Assembly: GCA_036803205.1 (NCBI GenBank)
Contig: DAIRUS010000009.1
Location: 1-31,054 of the forward strand
Origin: DAIRUS01 sp036803205
GTDB taxonomy: Bacteria > Patescibacteriota > Minisyncoccia > Minisyncoccales > GBS-2
DNA length: 31,054 bases
Direction of reading: 5' to 3'
The translations under genes and the position numbers were made by a program. The notes beneath the pieces are model-generated. The model saw only the letters and a program-made list of their open reading frames with translations, did no database searches and had not been told where the DNA came from. Of the stretch, positions 7,702 to 15,492 are shown piece after piece; within the stretch, counting starts at the first letter, position 1; each line of letters begins with the position of its first letter.

Positions 7702-8412
7702 TTAGTAATTTTTTAGTGTTTTAAGCTTTTTAAATCCAAAAGAAACCAATATGGCGACAGTGACTAAAAGAAAAATGGGTAAATATAAATATTTTAAGTC
7801 TTCCTTAAGTTTATTTATAGCAAGATTATAAGTGCCGTGCAAGAGGATGGCTAAAAATAAACCAAGGAAAACAAGCCCTGACATCTTTTCTTTTTTAAAA
7901 AAGGAGAGTCCGATGAAAAAACCAAAAACAGCAGCACAAAGGGCGTGCAAGAAAGTAGCTCCTAAAAACCTCAAAAGAGAAATTCCTAACATTTCCCGAA
8001 AAAGAATAATTTTTGAAGGTAGAAAAATCAAAAGGTTTTCTCCGGCAGCAAAACCCAAAGCAGCAACGATTGAATAGATCATAGCATCAACAGGCTCATC
8101 AAATTCCGGGAAAGACAAAACTTTTTCTTTGATGACCAAAAATTTCAAAACCTCCTCGATTAAAGCTACTCCTAAAAAAGTATTTAAAAAAAGTAAAAGA
8201 GAGGGAGAAAGAGAAAATTCTTCAATTGTCTTAAAAATTCCTATCTCAAGAAAAATTGCTGGTAGAACAATTATTAGCCCAAAAAAGAAAACCTTTAGAA
8301 TCATCCTTTTTGGCTCCGGTCGATTGTCTTTTCTTAAATAGAAATTTAACCAGGCAAGGCTTGGTAAAACAGCAAAAAAAATATAAAGAGGGTAATTGAA
8401 GACAGAAATCAT
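7702..8412 (-). CDS. PrsW-family intramembrane metalloprotease
   Basis: A 236-aa multi-pass membrane protein. The four conserved elements of PrsW-type proteases are present: EEVLK (Glu86, Glu87), the DEPVDAMIYSIVAALGFAAGEN stretch ending at Glu125, a helix with His156 (FLHALCA), and HGTYN with His192. In Firmicutes such enzymes cleave anti-sigma factors; no sigma/anti-sigma pair is seen here, so the substrate is unknown. Its ATG overlaps the stop of the GT2 gene (ATGA), indicating translational coupling. The family is assigned with good confidence. Confidence 0.85.
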   Translation of the reverse strand: MISVFNYPLYIFFAVLPSLAWLNFYLRKDNRPEPKRMILKVFFFGLIIVLPAIFLEIGIFKTIEEFSLSPSLLLFLNTFLGVALIEEVLKFLVIKEKVLSFPEFDEPVDAMIYSIVAALGFAAGENLLIFLPSKIILFREMLGISLLRFLGATFLHALCAAVFGFFIGLSFFKKEKMSGLVFLGLFLAILLHGTYNLAINKLKEDLKYLYLPIFLLVTVAILVSFGFKKLKTLKNY

Positions 8413-9992
8413 ATCTCAAATTTTGGCGAAAGCTCTGACTCTTTAACTTCTATTTTTTGGTCCCTGGTTTTTTCGGTTGACCAAAAACCTAAATATTTTC
8501 TAAGAAGTAATCTAATTTGAGCCTCCAAGGCAGGAATTGATCCAAAAACAATCAAGGTTAGGGGCAACAATAGCCACTGGAGTATTATTGAAAGTTTTTT
8601 GAGACGACCAAAATTTTTAGGTTTGGGTGGCAAAATTAAAAGACTCAAAATGGCAGAAACAATCATACCCAAGATTGCCATGGTCATTAGATTTCGGGTT
8701 ATTCGTGGTAAGTTATAAGAAATCAAAGTGGTATTGAAATCTGCCCCACCTAAAACTAAAGGCAACCAGCCTAAAAAGAAAATTAAAAGAGCAACCGTTG
8801 CCCAAGACCAAAAGCCTTCAAAGATGATGAAACTGTGGCGAATTTTTTCGAAAAGAGGAATTTTTTTATTCTTGAAAAAGCCAAAAATTAGATAAGGAAT
8901 ATTTTCCACTCCCCAAGCCCAACGCCTCTGTTGTTTATATTGACTAACAATTGTTCTAAAAAGATTTTTAGCCAAAACAGCATCCATCGAAACAGGATAA
9001 TAAAGAGGGACGACCCGATAGTCTCCATTATAGTAAAGATAAGATTTCCAAAAAATTCTTGAATCGTCTGAAACCACATTTGAAGGATAATGAATTTCCT
9101 CTAAAACTTTAAAGGGTAGAGAGTGAGAAGAATAAGTCACCAGTTGCTCTGGCCTTTCTTGCTGCATCATTTGCCAAAAAGTGCCAGAAGTAGCCACTAC
9201 CCTTGAAAAAGCCGGAGCCAGCCAGATATTATTGTTATAAATTGGAATTGGTTGATAAGAAGCTCTTTCGGGATTTTTGGTTGTCAGATAATGGTAGGCG
9301 AGAGAAGAAAAATAATGGGGGTAAGGTTTAGTATCAATATCAAAATTAGAAACAATAATGTTTTCTGAAGGAATTTTAAGAGGTTGAATTATTTTTTCTT
9401 TGACTTCTTTAAAAGCCCAGGCGAAATTTGAACCCTTACCGGCGATTTCTCCCTCAATATTTTTTGGATGAATTGTCACTAAAAACTGAAAAAATTTTCC
9501 CGAAAATTCTCTTTCAATTTCTTTAGCTATTTCTTTTGCCTCCTCTCCTGCTCTCTCTTCTCCGGATAAAACAACAATCAGCTTATTTTTTGGATAATAA
9601 GAATTAAAAAGAGAATTTAAAGATTCCTTAATTATTTCTTTTTCTTCTTTATAGAAGGGCAAAATGACGAGATGATAAATTTTTTCCCAGTTGGGTATCT
9701 TCTTGATTTTTTCTAACCAATTGATTTTTAAATTTCTTTTCATCGTCAAAAAAGAAGAAACCTGATGAAATGATAGATAAACAACCTTAATAAGCCAATA
9801 AAGATCAAAAAGGATAATAAAAATAGCTATCGCCACTGGTCTTAACCAAGATAAAATTATTGCCAAGAATATAGTAGTTAAAGATAAAAATCCTGGCAGA
9901 CTTTCCAGGCAGCGATAAAAAATTTTTTCTTTCTTTCTTTTTAAATCTTCAACCCGAGCAATATTTAAATAATCAATCTCAGGATTTACCAT
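8409..9992 (-). CDS. Membrane-embedded family 2 glycosyltransferase (cellulose-synthase-like fold)
   Basis: A 527-aa polytopic enzyme. Two N-terminal membrane helices (about residues 25-65) are followed by a cytosolic GT-A domain starting VILPFYKEEKEII. The DxD-like metal site is NFDIDTKP, a second acidic site is VVSDDSR, and the acceptor/processivity motif is QQRRW. Four or so C-terminal helices follow. This set is typical of GT2 synthases that extrude polysaccharide or glycosylate lipid. The start ATG at 9992 was chosen because a longer open frame upstream reads through tRNA-Glu; the start is only 8 nt after the tRNA 3' end. The product polymer cannot be predicted. An alternative is a non-processive mannosyl- or glucosyltransferase. 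Confidence 0.85.
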   Translation of the reverse strand: MVNPEIDYLNIARVEDLKRKKEKIFYRCLESLPGFLSLTTIFLAIILSWLRPVAIAIFIILFDLYWLIKVVYLSFHQVSSFLTMKRNLKINWLEKIKKIPNWEKIYHLVILPFYKEEKEIIKESLNSLFNSYYPKNKLIVVLSGEERAGEEAKEIAKEIEREFSGKFFQFLVTIHPKNIEGEIAGKGSNFAWAFKEVKEKIIQPLKIPSENIIVSNFDIDTKPYPHYFSSLAYHYLTTKNPERASYQPIPIYNNNIWLAPAFSRVVATSGTFWQMMQQERPEQLVTYSSHSLPFKVLEEIHYPSNVVSDDSRIFWKSYLYYNGDYRVVPLYYPVSMDAVLAKNLFRTIVSQYKQQRRWAWGVENIPYLIFGFFKNKKIPLFEKIRHSFIIFEGFWSWATVALLIFFLGWLPLVLGGADFNTTLISYNLPRITRNLMTMAILGMIVSAILSLLILPPKPKNFGRLKKLSIILQWLLLPLTLIVFGSIPALEAQIRLLLRKYLGFWSTEKTRDQKIEVKESELSPKFEI

Positions 9993-10000
9993 AAACCAGG

Positions 10001-10072
10001 TGGCCCCAATGGGAATTGAACCCATCTTACCAGCTCGAAAGGCTAGTGTCCTAACCGATAGACGATGGGGCC
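10001..10072 (-). tRNA. tRNA-Glu(UUC)
   Basis: On the minus strand the acceptor stem GGCCCCA pairs with TGGGGCC. The anticodon stem CTAGC/GCTGG encloses CTTTCGA with anticodon TTC. The T-arm is GGGTTCAATTCCC. After the discriminator A the sequence is CCT, so CCA is not fully encoded. It immediately precedes the GT2 gene (8-nt gap), so RNase cleavage of the tRNA would create the GT2 mRNA 5' end. Confidence 0.93.
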
Positions 10073-10104
10073 TAGTATTAATATAAATAAATTTTAGCAA
10101 AAAA

Positions 10105-10133
10105 TTGAAAAAGAGCAAGAAAAATGATATTTT
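10105..10133 (+). promoter_or_regulatory. Putative valS promoter
   Basis: TTGAAA (10105-10110), a 17-nt spacer and TATTTT (10128-10133), preceded by TG at -2/-3 relative to the hexamer (extended -10). The predicted start lies around 10140, giving a leader of about 12 nt. Pattern match only. Confidence 0.4.
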
Positions 10134-10151
10134 AAGTAAGAATGAAAAATT

Positions 10152-12236
10152 ATGCAAACTAGACTTTCTAAGATCTACAACCCAAAAAAAGTAGAAAATC
10201 GAATTTATAACCTCTGGGAAAGGAGTGGTTTTTTTGATCCTGACAAATTGCCGGGAAAGAGAAAAATGGCTTTTACCATTATTATGCCGCCACCAAATGC
10301 CAATGGTCCTCTTCACATTGGGCATGCCGTCTTTGTCACCCTACAAGACATTATGATTCGATATCAAAGGATGCGAGGAAAAAAAACTTTATGGTTACCG
10401 GGAGTTGACCATGCTGGCTTTGAAACCCAAGTAGTCTTTGACCAAAAGTTGGAAAAAGAAGGTCGTTCAAGATTTCAAATTCCCAGAGAAAAACTTTACC
10501 AAGACATTTTAAAATTTACTTTAGAAAACAAAAAAATAATGGAAAAACAATTAAGGAAACTGGGTGCTTCTTGTGATTGGTCAAGAGAAAAATTTACCTT
10601 AGACCCAGATATTGTCAAAATTGTCTATCAAGTTTTTGAAAAGTTAAAAGAAGACGGTCTTCTTTATAAAGGAAAAAGAATTATCAATTGGTGTCCATAT
10701 CACCAAACTTCTCTTTCCGACCTAGAATTAAAATACCAACAAAGAGAAGATCCCCTCTATTATATCAAATATGGCCCTTTAGTTTTGGCTACTGTTCGAC
10801 CGGAAACCAAGTTTGGCGACACCGCCTTGGCTGTTAATCCCAAAGACAAAAGATATCAAAAATATATCGGAAAAACAATTGAGGCTCAAGGGCTTTTGGG
10901 CTCCTTTAAAATTAAGGTTATTGCTGATGAGGTTGTCGATCCTAATTTCGGTACGGGAGTAGTCAAGGTTACGCCAGCCCATGATCCTCTTGATTTTGAA
11001 ATTGGCCAAAGACACAATTTAGAAATCCGTCAGGTCATTAATTTCAACGGCTGTCTTAATGAAAAAACCGGTCCCTATGCTGGCTTAACTATTAAAGAGG
11101 CAAGAAAAAGAGTGGTCGCTGACTTAATGAAAATGAATTTGGTGGAAAAAATTAATCCCCATTACCAACATCGAGTTGCTCTCTGCTATAAATGCGGAAC
11201 AGTGATTGAGCCGATGGTTTTAGATGATCAATGGTTTATCAAAATGCGCAAGATACCAAAATCTAAAAAATTATCCTTAAGCGAGATGGCCGTAAAGACG
11301 GTTCGGCAAGGTAAGGTTAAATTTGTTCCCAGACGTTTTGAAAAAATTTTCTTTCATTGGATGAAAAATATTAAAGATTGGAATATTTCCCGACAAATTG
11401 TCTGGGGAATTAAAATTCCGGATAAGGAAAATCTCAGAGGAGATGTTTTTGACACCTGGTTTTCGTCGGCTTTATGGCCCTTTGCCACTTTAATGACGAC
11501 TAAAAGTGGAGATTTCAAGAAATATTATCCAACCAATGTGATGGAAACGGGTTGGGATATTCTTTTCTTTTGGGTGGCGAGAATGATTATGTTAGGACTA
11601 TATTTTACCGGAAAGGTACCTTTTCGATATGTTTATTTACACGGCCTCGTTCGTGACAAAGATCGCCAAAAAATGTCCAAATCAAAAGGCAATGTTATCG
11701 ATCCCTTAGGAGTAATTGATCTCTATGGCGCTGACGCCCTCCGAATGGCTTTGATAGTGGGAAATAGTCCTGGCTCTGACCCAATAATTTACGAAGAAAA
11801 AATTCGGGGTTATCGCAACTTTGCTAATAAAATCTGGAATGCCAGCCGTTTTGTCTTAATGAATCTGGCTGGATTTAACCCTGAAAGCAAACCAAAACTA
11901 GGACCGAAAGAGAAAAAAATTCTTAACAATTTAAGAAGTTTTAATAAAGAAATAACCAAATTGATGGATTCTTTTAAGTTTTATCGCGCAGCCGAAAAGA
12001 TCTACCATTATTTTTGGCATACCTTCTGCGACAAAATTATTGAGGAGCAAAAGCCTTTTCTTCACAATCCTAACCAAAAAATCCGCCAAAAAAGTCAATA
12101 CCTCATTTTAGAAATTTTGAAAACTAATTTAAAATTGTTACATCCCTTTATGCCTTTCATTACTGAAGAGATTTATCAAAGATTTCCAATTAAAAATAAA
12201 AAAAGTTTTCTGATGATAGAGCAGTGGCCAAATTAA
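10152..12236 (+). CDS. valS: Valyl-tRNA synthetase, shortened form
   Basis: A 694-aa class Ia synthetase that charges tRNA-Val. The HIGH motif is PLHIGHA (about residue 54), the Val-type motif is GVDHAGFETQ, CP1 editing-domain signatures are TVRPETKFGDTALAVNP and VKVTPAHDPLDFE, and the KMSKS loop is KMSKSKGN. It is some 200 residues shorter than typical bacterial ValRS. The C-terminal tRNA-binding coiled coil is absent. The stretch between RQIVWGIKIP and DVFDTWFSS is only about 10 residues, where most homologues have a longer loop with cysteines. All catalytic motifs are intact, so this is a reduced but probably functional enzyme. It is a single-gene unit in the + direction, convergent with recG. 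Confidence 0.95.
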   Translation: MQTRLSKIYNPKKVENRIYNLWERSGFFDPDKLPGKRKMAFTIIMPPPNANGPLHIGHAVFVTLQDIMIRYQRMRGKKTLWLPGVDHAGFETQVVFDQKLEKEGRSRFQIPREKLYQDILKFTLENKKIMEKQLRKLGASCDWSREKFTLDPDIVKIVYQVFEKLKEDGLLYKGKRIINWCPYHQTSLSDLELKYQQREDPLYYIKYGPLVLATVRPETKFGDTALAVNPKDKRYQKYIGKTIEAQGLLGSFKIKVIADEVVDPNFGTGVVKVTPAHDPLDFEIGQRHNLEIRQVINFNGCLNEKTGPYAGLTIKEARKRVVADLMKMNLVEKINPHYQHRVALCYKCGTVIEPMVLDDQWFIKMRKIPKSKKLSLSEMAVKTVRQGKVKFVPRRFEKIFFHWMKNIKDWNISRQIVWGIKIPDKENLRGDVFDTWFSSALWPFATLMTTKSGDFKKYYPTNVMETGWDILFFWVARMIMLGLYFTGKVPFRYVYLHGLVRDKDRQKMSKSKGNVIDPLGVIDLYGADALRMALIVGNSPGSDPIIYEEKIRGYRNFANKIWNASRFVLMNLAGFNPESKPKLGPKEKKILNNLRSFNKEITKLMDSFKFYRAAEKIYHYFWHTFCDKIIEEQKPFLHNPNQKIRQKSQYLILEILKTNLKLLHPFMPFITEEIYQRFPIKNKKSFLMIEQWPN

Positions 12237-12329
12237 GAAAGTTCAACTTCTTTGCGGCCGTCAAAGTTTGGAAAATTTCATTTTTATCTTTTCTAGCTAG
12301 GAAAATAGCGAAAGGAAACGTCCCGTCTA

Positions 12330-14462
12330 TTACTCTAAATGAATCTTTTTTTCAAATTCCAGTAATTTTTCTCTGAGAAGGGGATGTTGTTTTAATTGCC
12401 AATCTTTTTCTAAGATTTCTTTAGCGCTATTTTTGGCTTTTTCAACCAAGAAAATATCTCTCAAAGATTCCATTGCCATATCAGGAATTCCCCATTGTCT
12501 GATACCAAAAATTTCCCCCGGACCTCTAATTTTTAAATCCTTTTCAGCCAATTCAAAACCACTTTCCGAGCTTAAAAGAGCGGCTAGTCTCTGGCTGGTT
12601 TTTTTGGCCGGTGAATCAGTAAAAAGAAAGCAAAAAGATTGATTACTGCCCCTTCCTACTCTTCCTCGAAACTGATGAAGTTGAGCCAGCCCAAATCTCT
12701 CCGCTCCTTCGATGATCATTAAAGTGGCATTGGGAACATCAATGCCAACTTCAATAACCGAAGTTGAAACCAAAATGTCAATCTTTCTTCTTTTAAAATC
12801 TTCCATTATTTTTTCTTTTTCTTCGCTTTTCATTTTCCCGTGAAGCATCCCCACTTTTAAATCAGGAAATATTACTTTTGAGAGCCTTTGGTATTCCTCT
12901 TTAACCGCCTTCACTTCCGCCCAACTTATAACTTTTTTTTCATTTGCCATCGGTTGGTGGTTGGTGCTGGGTTCAATTCTGGGACAAATTACAAATACCT
13001 GCCTACCTTTTTTCACTTCTTCTCTAATAAACTGATAGGTTTCTTTTCTTTCTTCTGGTTGAATAATTTTAGTAATAATTTTTTTTCTCCCTTTGGGCAG
13101 TTCGTCTAGTAAAGATAAATCCAAATCGCCGTATAAAGTTAGGGCTAAAGTTCTCGGAATGGGAGTGGCGGTCATTGATAATAAATGAGGAATTTTTATT
13201 TCTCCCTCTGGCCCCCCAGCAACTAGTTTTGCCCGTTGTTCAACACCAAAACGATGTTGTTCATCTAAAATAACCAAGGCTAATTCACCAAATTTTATTC
13301 CTTCTTGGATGAGGGCATGGGTACCTATTAAGATATCAACTTTTCCCTTTTTCAGTTTTTCCAGCATTTGCTTTTTTGAATTTTTTCTTCCAGATATTTT
13401 ACAATCTCCGCCAGTTAAAAGTCCGATTTTTAAATTAAAATTTTTTAAAAGTTGATTAAAATTTTTAAAATGCTGTTTGGCTAAAATTTCCGTTGGTGCC
13501 ATCAACGTAACTTGATAGCCAGCTTTGGCCACATTTAAAGCCGCTATCATCGCCACTATCGTTTTGCCCGAACCGACATCGCCTTCTAACAATCTATTCA
13601 TTGGTCGGGGCTTCTCCAAATCTTTCAAAACTTGAAAGGCACATTTTTTTTGAGCTGTGGTTAAATTAAAAGGAAGGGATTTCACGAAGCTCTGGACTAA
13701 TTCCAGATTGAGAGGAATAGAAAAAGCTTTTTCTTTTTTTAAAGCCAATCTTTCTTTTAAAATATAAAGCTGAAGTAAAAAAAGTTCTTCAAAGGAAAAT
13801 CTTTCTCTGGCCTTTTTGGCTAACTCTAAAGAATCAGGAAAATGGATTTGCCACAGGGCTTTTTGAAGTGGCAAAAAATCATATTTTTTTATTATTTTCT
13901 CTGGCAAAAAATCTTTGATTTTATTTTTTAAATTTATTAAAATCGGTCTTAAAATAGACCTCAGCCAACGTGAAGATAGACCTTCGGTTTCTGGGTAAAC
14001 AGGAACCAATCTCCCGGTGTGAATTAATTCATAATTTTTATTTTTTAATCCATATTTGCCTATTTTTTCATAGGCAGGGTTTGATAAATATAAACCATAT
14101 TTATCAAAAGTAATTTTACCTGCCAAACAGACAAAATCTCCCTTTTTTAAAACATTGATTAAATATGGCTGATTAAACCAGACTACTTTTATTGAGCCAG
14201 AGTCATCTTTAATTATTGCTTGGGTTAAAATCATTCTTTTTCTCCAGGTTTTGGTGTTCTCTATTTCTAAAATTTCTCCCTGAATACAGGCCCTTTCATT
14301 TGTTCTAACTTCAGAAATCGTCATTAAATTGGAAAAATCCTCATAACGATGAGGGAAATGAAAAAGAAGGTCTTTAAAGTTTTTAATTCCAAGTTTTTTT
14401 AATTTTTTTTGGTATTGAGGACCTATTCTAGGAATTTCCTCAATTGGCGTAGAAAGATTCAT
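12330..14462 (-). CDS. recG: ATP-dependent DNA helicase RecG
   Basis: A 710-aa branch-migration helicase that processes stalled forks and recombination intermediates. The N-terminal wedge (OB-like) domain covers about residues 60-150. Walker A is EGDVGSGKT, the Walker B/DEAD-like box is ILDEQHRFG, motif III is MTATPIPRT, and motif VI is HQFRGRVGRG. The C-terminal segment FGIRQWGIPDM is the RecG-specific end. Length is normal. The start lies 19 nt downstream of tRNA-Arg on the same strand, so the two are likely co-transcribed. No clear intrinsic terminator is visible in the 93 nt shared with valS. Confidence 0.96.
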   Translation of the reverse strand: MNLSTPIEEIPRIGPQYQKKLKKLGIKNFKDLLFHFPHRYEDFSNLMTISEVRTNERACIQGEILEIENTKTWRKRMILTQAIIKDDSGSIKVVWFNQPYLINVLKKGDFVCLAGKITFDKYGLYLSNPAYEKIGKYGLKNKNYELIHTGRLVPVYPETEGLSSRWLRSILRPILINLKNKIKDFLPEKIIKKYDFLPLQKALWQIHFPDSLELAKKARERFSFEELFLLQLYILKERLALKKEKAFSIPLNLELVQSFVKSLPFNLTTAQKKCAFQVLKDLEKPRPMNRLLEGDVGSGKTIVAMIAALNVAKAGYQVTLMAPTEILAKQHFKNFNQLLKNFNLKIGLLTGGDCKISGRKNSKKQMLEKLKKGKVDILIGTHALIQEGIKFGELALVILDEQHRFGVEQRAKLVAGGPEGEIKIPHLLSMTATPIPRTLALTLYGDLDLSLLDELPKGRKKIITKIIQPEERKETYQFIREEVKKGRQVFVICPRIEPSTNHQPMANEKKVISWAEVKAVKEEYQRLSKVIFPDLKVGMLHGKMKSEEKEKIMEDFKRRKIDILVSTSVIEVGIDVPNATLMIIEGAERFGLAQLHQFRGRVGRGSNQSFCFLFTDSPAKKTSQRLAALLSSESGFELAEKDLKIRGPGEIFGIRQWGIPDMAMESLRDIFLVEKAKNSAKEILEKDWQLKQHPLLREKLLEFEKKIHLE

Positions 14463-14481
14463 GGTTTACCCTAAGAAATTG

Positions 14482-14553
14482 TGTCCCCAGAAGGAATTGA
14501 ACCTTCATATCAGCCTCCGCAGGGCTGCGCTCTATCCGTTGAGCTATGGGGAC
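14482..14553 (-). tRNA. tRNA-Arg(GCG)
   Basis: The acceptor stem GTCCCCA pairs with TGGGGAC. The anticodon stem CAGCC/GGCTG encloses CTGCGGA with anticodon GCG. The T-arm is AAGGTTCAATTCCTT. CCA is not encoded. Bacteria usually read CGN with an ACG anticodon edited to ICG; this gene carries G34 instead. It precedes recG by 19 nt. Confidence 0.93.
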
Positions 14554-14731
14554 ATTTCTCGAGAGGACGTAAGCTAGATTCAGGTTATCACAAGATTTAA
14601 CTAAAATCAATTAATCTCCAAAATTCTTGTTGTTTTCGTTATTTTTTGTATTTTGTATATTTTTGTATTTGTATATTTTTATATTTATATTAATTTATAT
14701 TTATTTCGATATTCTTGATTTTTGTATACCC
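14554..14731. other. AT-rich low-complexity intergenic leader
   Basis: Between tRNA-Arg and the PaaX/Cas2-like gene is an almost pure A/T stretch. From about 14640 to 14712 it is built of irregular TTTTGTAT / TATATTT units. I see no ORF or RNA gene. Such a tract may be bent or easily melted DNA. It ends at the putative promoter at 14732. Confidence 0.6.
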
Positions 14732-14760
14732 TTGATAAACAATCTACAAACAGCTAATCT
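14732..14760 (+). promoter_or_regulatory. Putative promoter of the PaaX/Cas2-like gene
   Basis: TTGATA (14732-14737), a 17-nt spacer and TAATCT (14755-14760). If used, transcription would start around 14767, inside the palindromic element at 14759-14790, making that element a candidate DNA operator over the start site. An alternative promoter further upstream (TTGATT at 14715, AACAAT at 14738) would place the element in the 5' UTR. Confidence 0.35.
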
Positions 14761-14790
14761 GAATAAATAGGCGTAGGTGAAATTATTTAG
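14759..14790 (+). repeat. Hairpin element copy A, upstream of the PaaX/Cas2-like gene
   Basis: An 8-bp inverted repeat, CTGAATAA (14759-14766) and TTATTTAG (14783-14790), with one G-U pair, encloses a 16-nt loop containing CGTAGGTGAAA. It ends 3 nt before the ATG at 14794. The loop holds the only Shine-Dalgarno-like sequence of the gene (AGGTGA, 14775-14780). Copy B at 15364-15395 has the same geometry. Confidence 0.75.
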
Positions 14791-14793
14791 ACA

Positions 14794-15360
14794 ATGAGGG
14801 AAATTACAAAAATAAAAATAAGATATTATTCTAAAGAGATTTTAAAATATTTGCTCTTGGCTGGAGCAATTTACGTTGCCGCCTCTTCTCCTTATTTTGC
14901 GCTAAAATTAACTAAAAATATTTCTAGGATAAAAGGAGGCTTAACTAAAAAGAAAGTATCTAATACCTTTAATTATTTAAAAAAGAGAGGATTAATTGAA
15001 ATAAAAAGGGAAGGGCACGATGTTATAATGACTTTAACTGAGGAAGGGAAAAAACTGGCTGGAAAATATCAAATAGATGATTTAAAGATTGAACGACCAA
15101 AAAAATGGGATAAAAAATACAGATTAGTTATTTTTGATATTCCCAACAAGAGCAGATTTATCCGGGACGTTTTAAGAAGGAAATTGAAAGAGTGGGGATT
15201 TTATCCTCTCCAAAAAAGCGTCTGGGTACAGGCATTTGATTGTAGGGCGGAAGTAGAATTGCTCCGGGAGTTTTTGGGAGTAAATAAAAAACAACTCCAA
15301 TTTTTAGAAGTTACTAAATTAGAAGATGATAAATTCTTGAGAAAATTCTTCGATATCTGA
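14794..15360 (+). CDS. PaaX-like winged-helix protein with C-terminal Cas2-like domain
   Basis: A 188-aa two-part protein. Residues ~15-37 form a hydrophobic helix, and residues ~45-93 a winged-helix DNA-binding fold (TKKKVSNTFNYLKKRGLIEI, then a basic wing). Residues ~107-185 match the Cas2-type ferredoxin fold: the first strand is YRLVIFDIPN, with the Asp that is catalytic in Cas2 nucleases, then the helix IRDVLRRKLKEWGF and the strand PLQKSVWVQ, equivalent to the Cas2 QkSVFe strand. Proteins of this build are often labelled Cas2 in CPR genomes, but the HTH-Cas2 fusion is the PaaX regulator layout. There is no cas1 and no CRISPR array in the window. A transcription repressor is the likeliest role; a nuclease or toxin-like role is possible. 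It is flanked by two hairpin elements. Confidence 0.75.
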   Translation: MREITKIKIRYYSKEILKYLLLAGAIYVAASSPYFALKLTKNISRIKGGLTKKKVSNTFNYLKKRGLIEIKREGHDVIMTLTEEGKKLAGKYQIDDLKIERPKKWDKKYRLVIFDIPNKSRFIRDVLRRKLKEWGFYPLQKSVWVQAFDCRAEVELLREFLGVNKKQLQFLEVTKLEDDKFLRKFFDI

Positions 15361-15363
15361 TGT

Positions 15364-15395
15364 CTTAATAAATACACGTAGGTGAAATTATTAAG
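15364..15395 (+). repeat. Hairpin element copy B, downstream of the PaaX/Cas2-like gene
   Basis: A perfect 8-bp inverted repeat, CTTAATAA (15364-15371) and TTATTAAG (15388-15395), with a 16-nt loop that differs from copy A at two bases. Compared with copy A, the third pair changes from G-U to T-A through changes on both arms, so pairing is kept. It lies 3 nt after the stop of the PaaX/Cas2-like gene and 4 nt before an ATG that opens a 13-codon ORF. Confidence 0.75.
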
Positions 15396-15399
15396 AATA

Positions 15400-15441
15400 A
15401 TGATGAGTGAAAAATTGGATTTAAAAATTGAACAATATTGA
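15400..15441 (+). other. 13-codon ORF behind hairpin copy B
   Basis: ATG at 15400 opens a frame of 13 codons (MMSEKLDLKIEQY) closed by TGA. Its ATG sits 4 nt behind hairpin copy B, the same position that the ATG of the PaaX/Cas2-like gene has behind copy A. It may be a leader-like peptide, the stub of a decayed second gene, or chance. There is no independent evidence of translation. Confidence 0.3.
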
Positions 15442-15454
15442 AAAATTACTCAAA

Positions 15455-15483
15455 TTGACGCAATTTTCAAAAGAAGGTAAAAT
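15455..15483 (+). promoter_or_regulatory. Promoter of tRNA-Ser(GCU)
   Basis: TTGACG (15455-15460), a 17-nt spacer and TAAAAT (15478-15483), about 9 nt before the tRNA 5' end. A near-perfect inverted repeat (TTGAAAAATT at 15438 with AATTTTCAA at 15462) brackets the -35. Confidence 0.6.
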
Positions 15484-15492
15484 TGAGATATT

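Noticed and set aside
9993..10325. N-terminal extension of the GT2 reading frame by 111 codons
   Set aside because: It runs through tRNA-Glu and into the valS start region; the conserved protein begins after ATG 9992.
12237..12329. Search for a terminator between convergent valS and recG
   Set aside because: Only weak 4-5 bp pairings (for example GCTA/TAGC) are visible; not enough for a call.
14640..14712. Irregular repeats of TTTTGTAT/TATATTT beside a Cas2-like gene, resembling a CRISPR leader or array
   Set aside because: Units vary in length and sequence and there are no unique spacers of constant size; it is simple AT-rich sequence.
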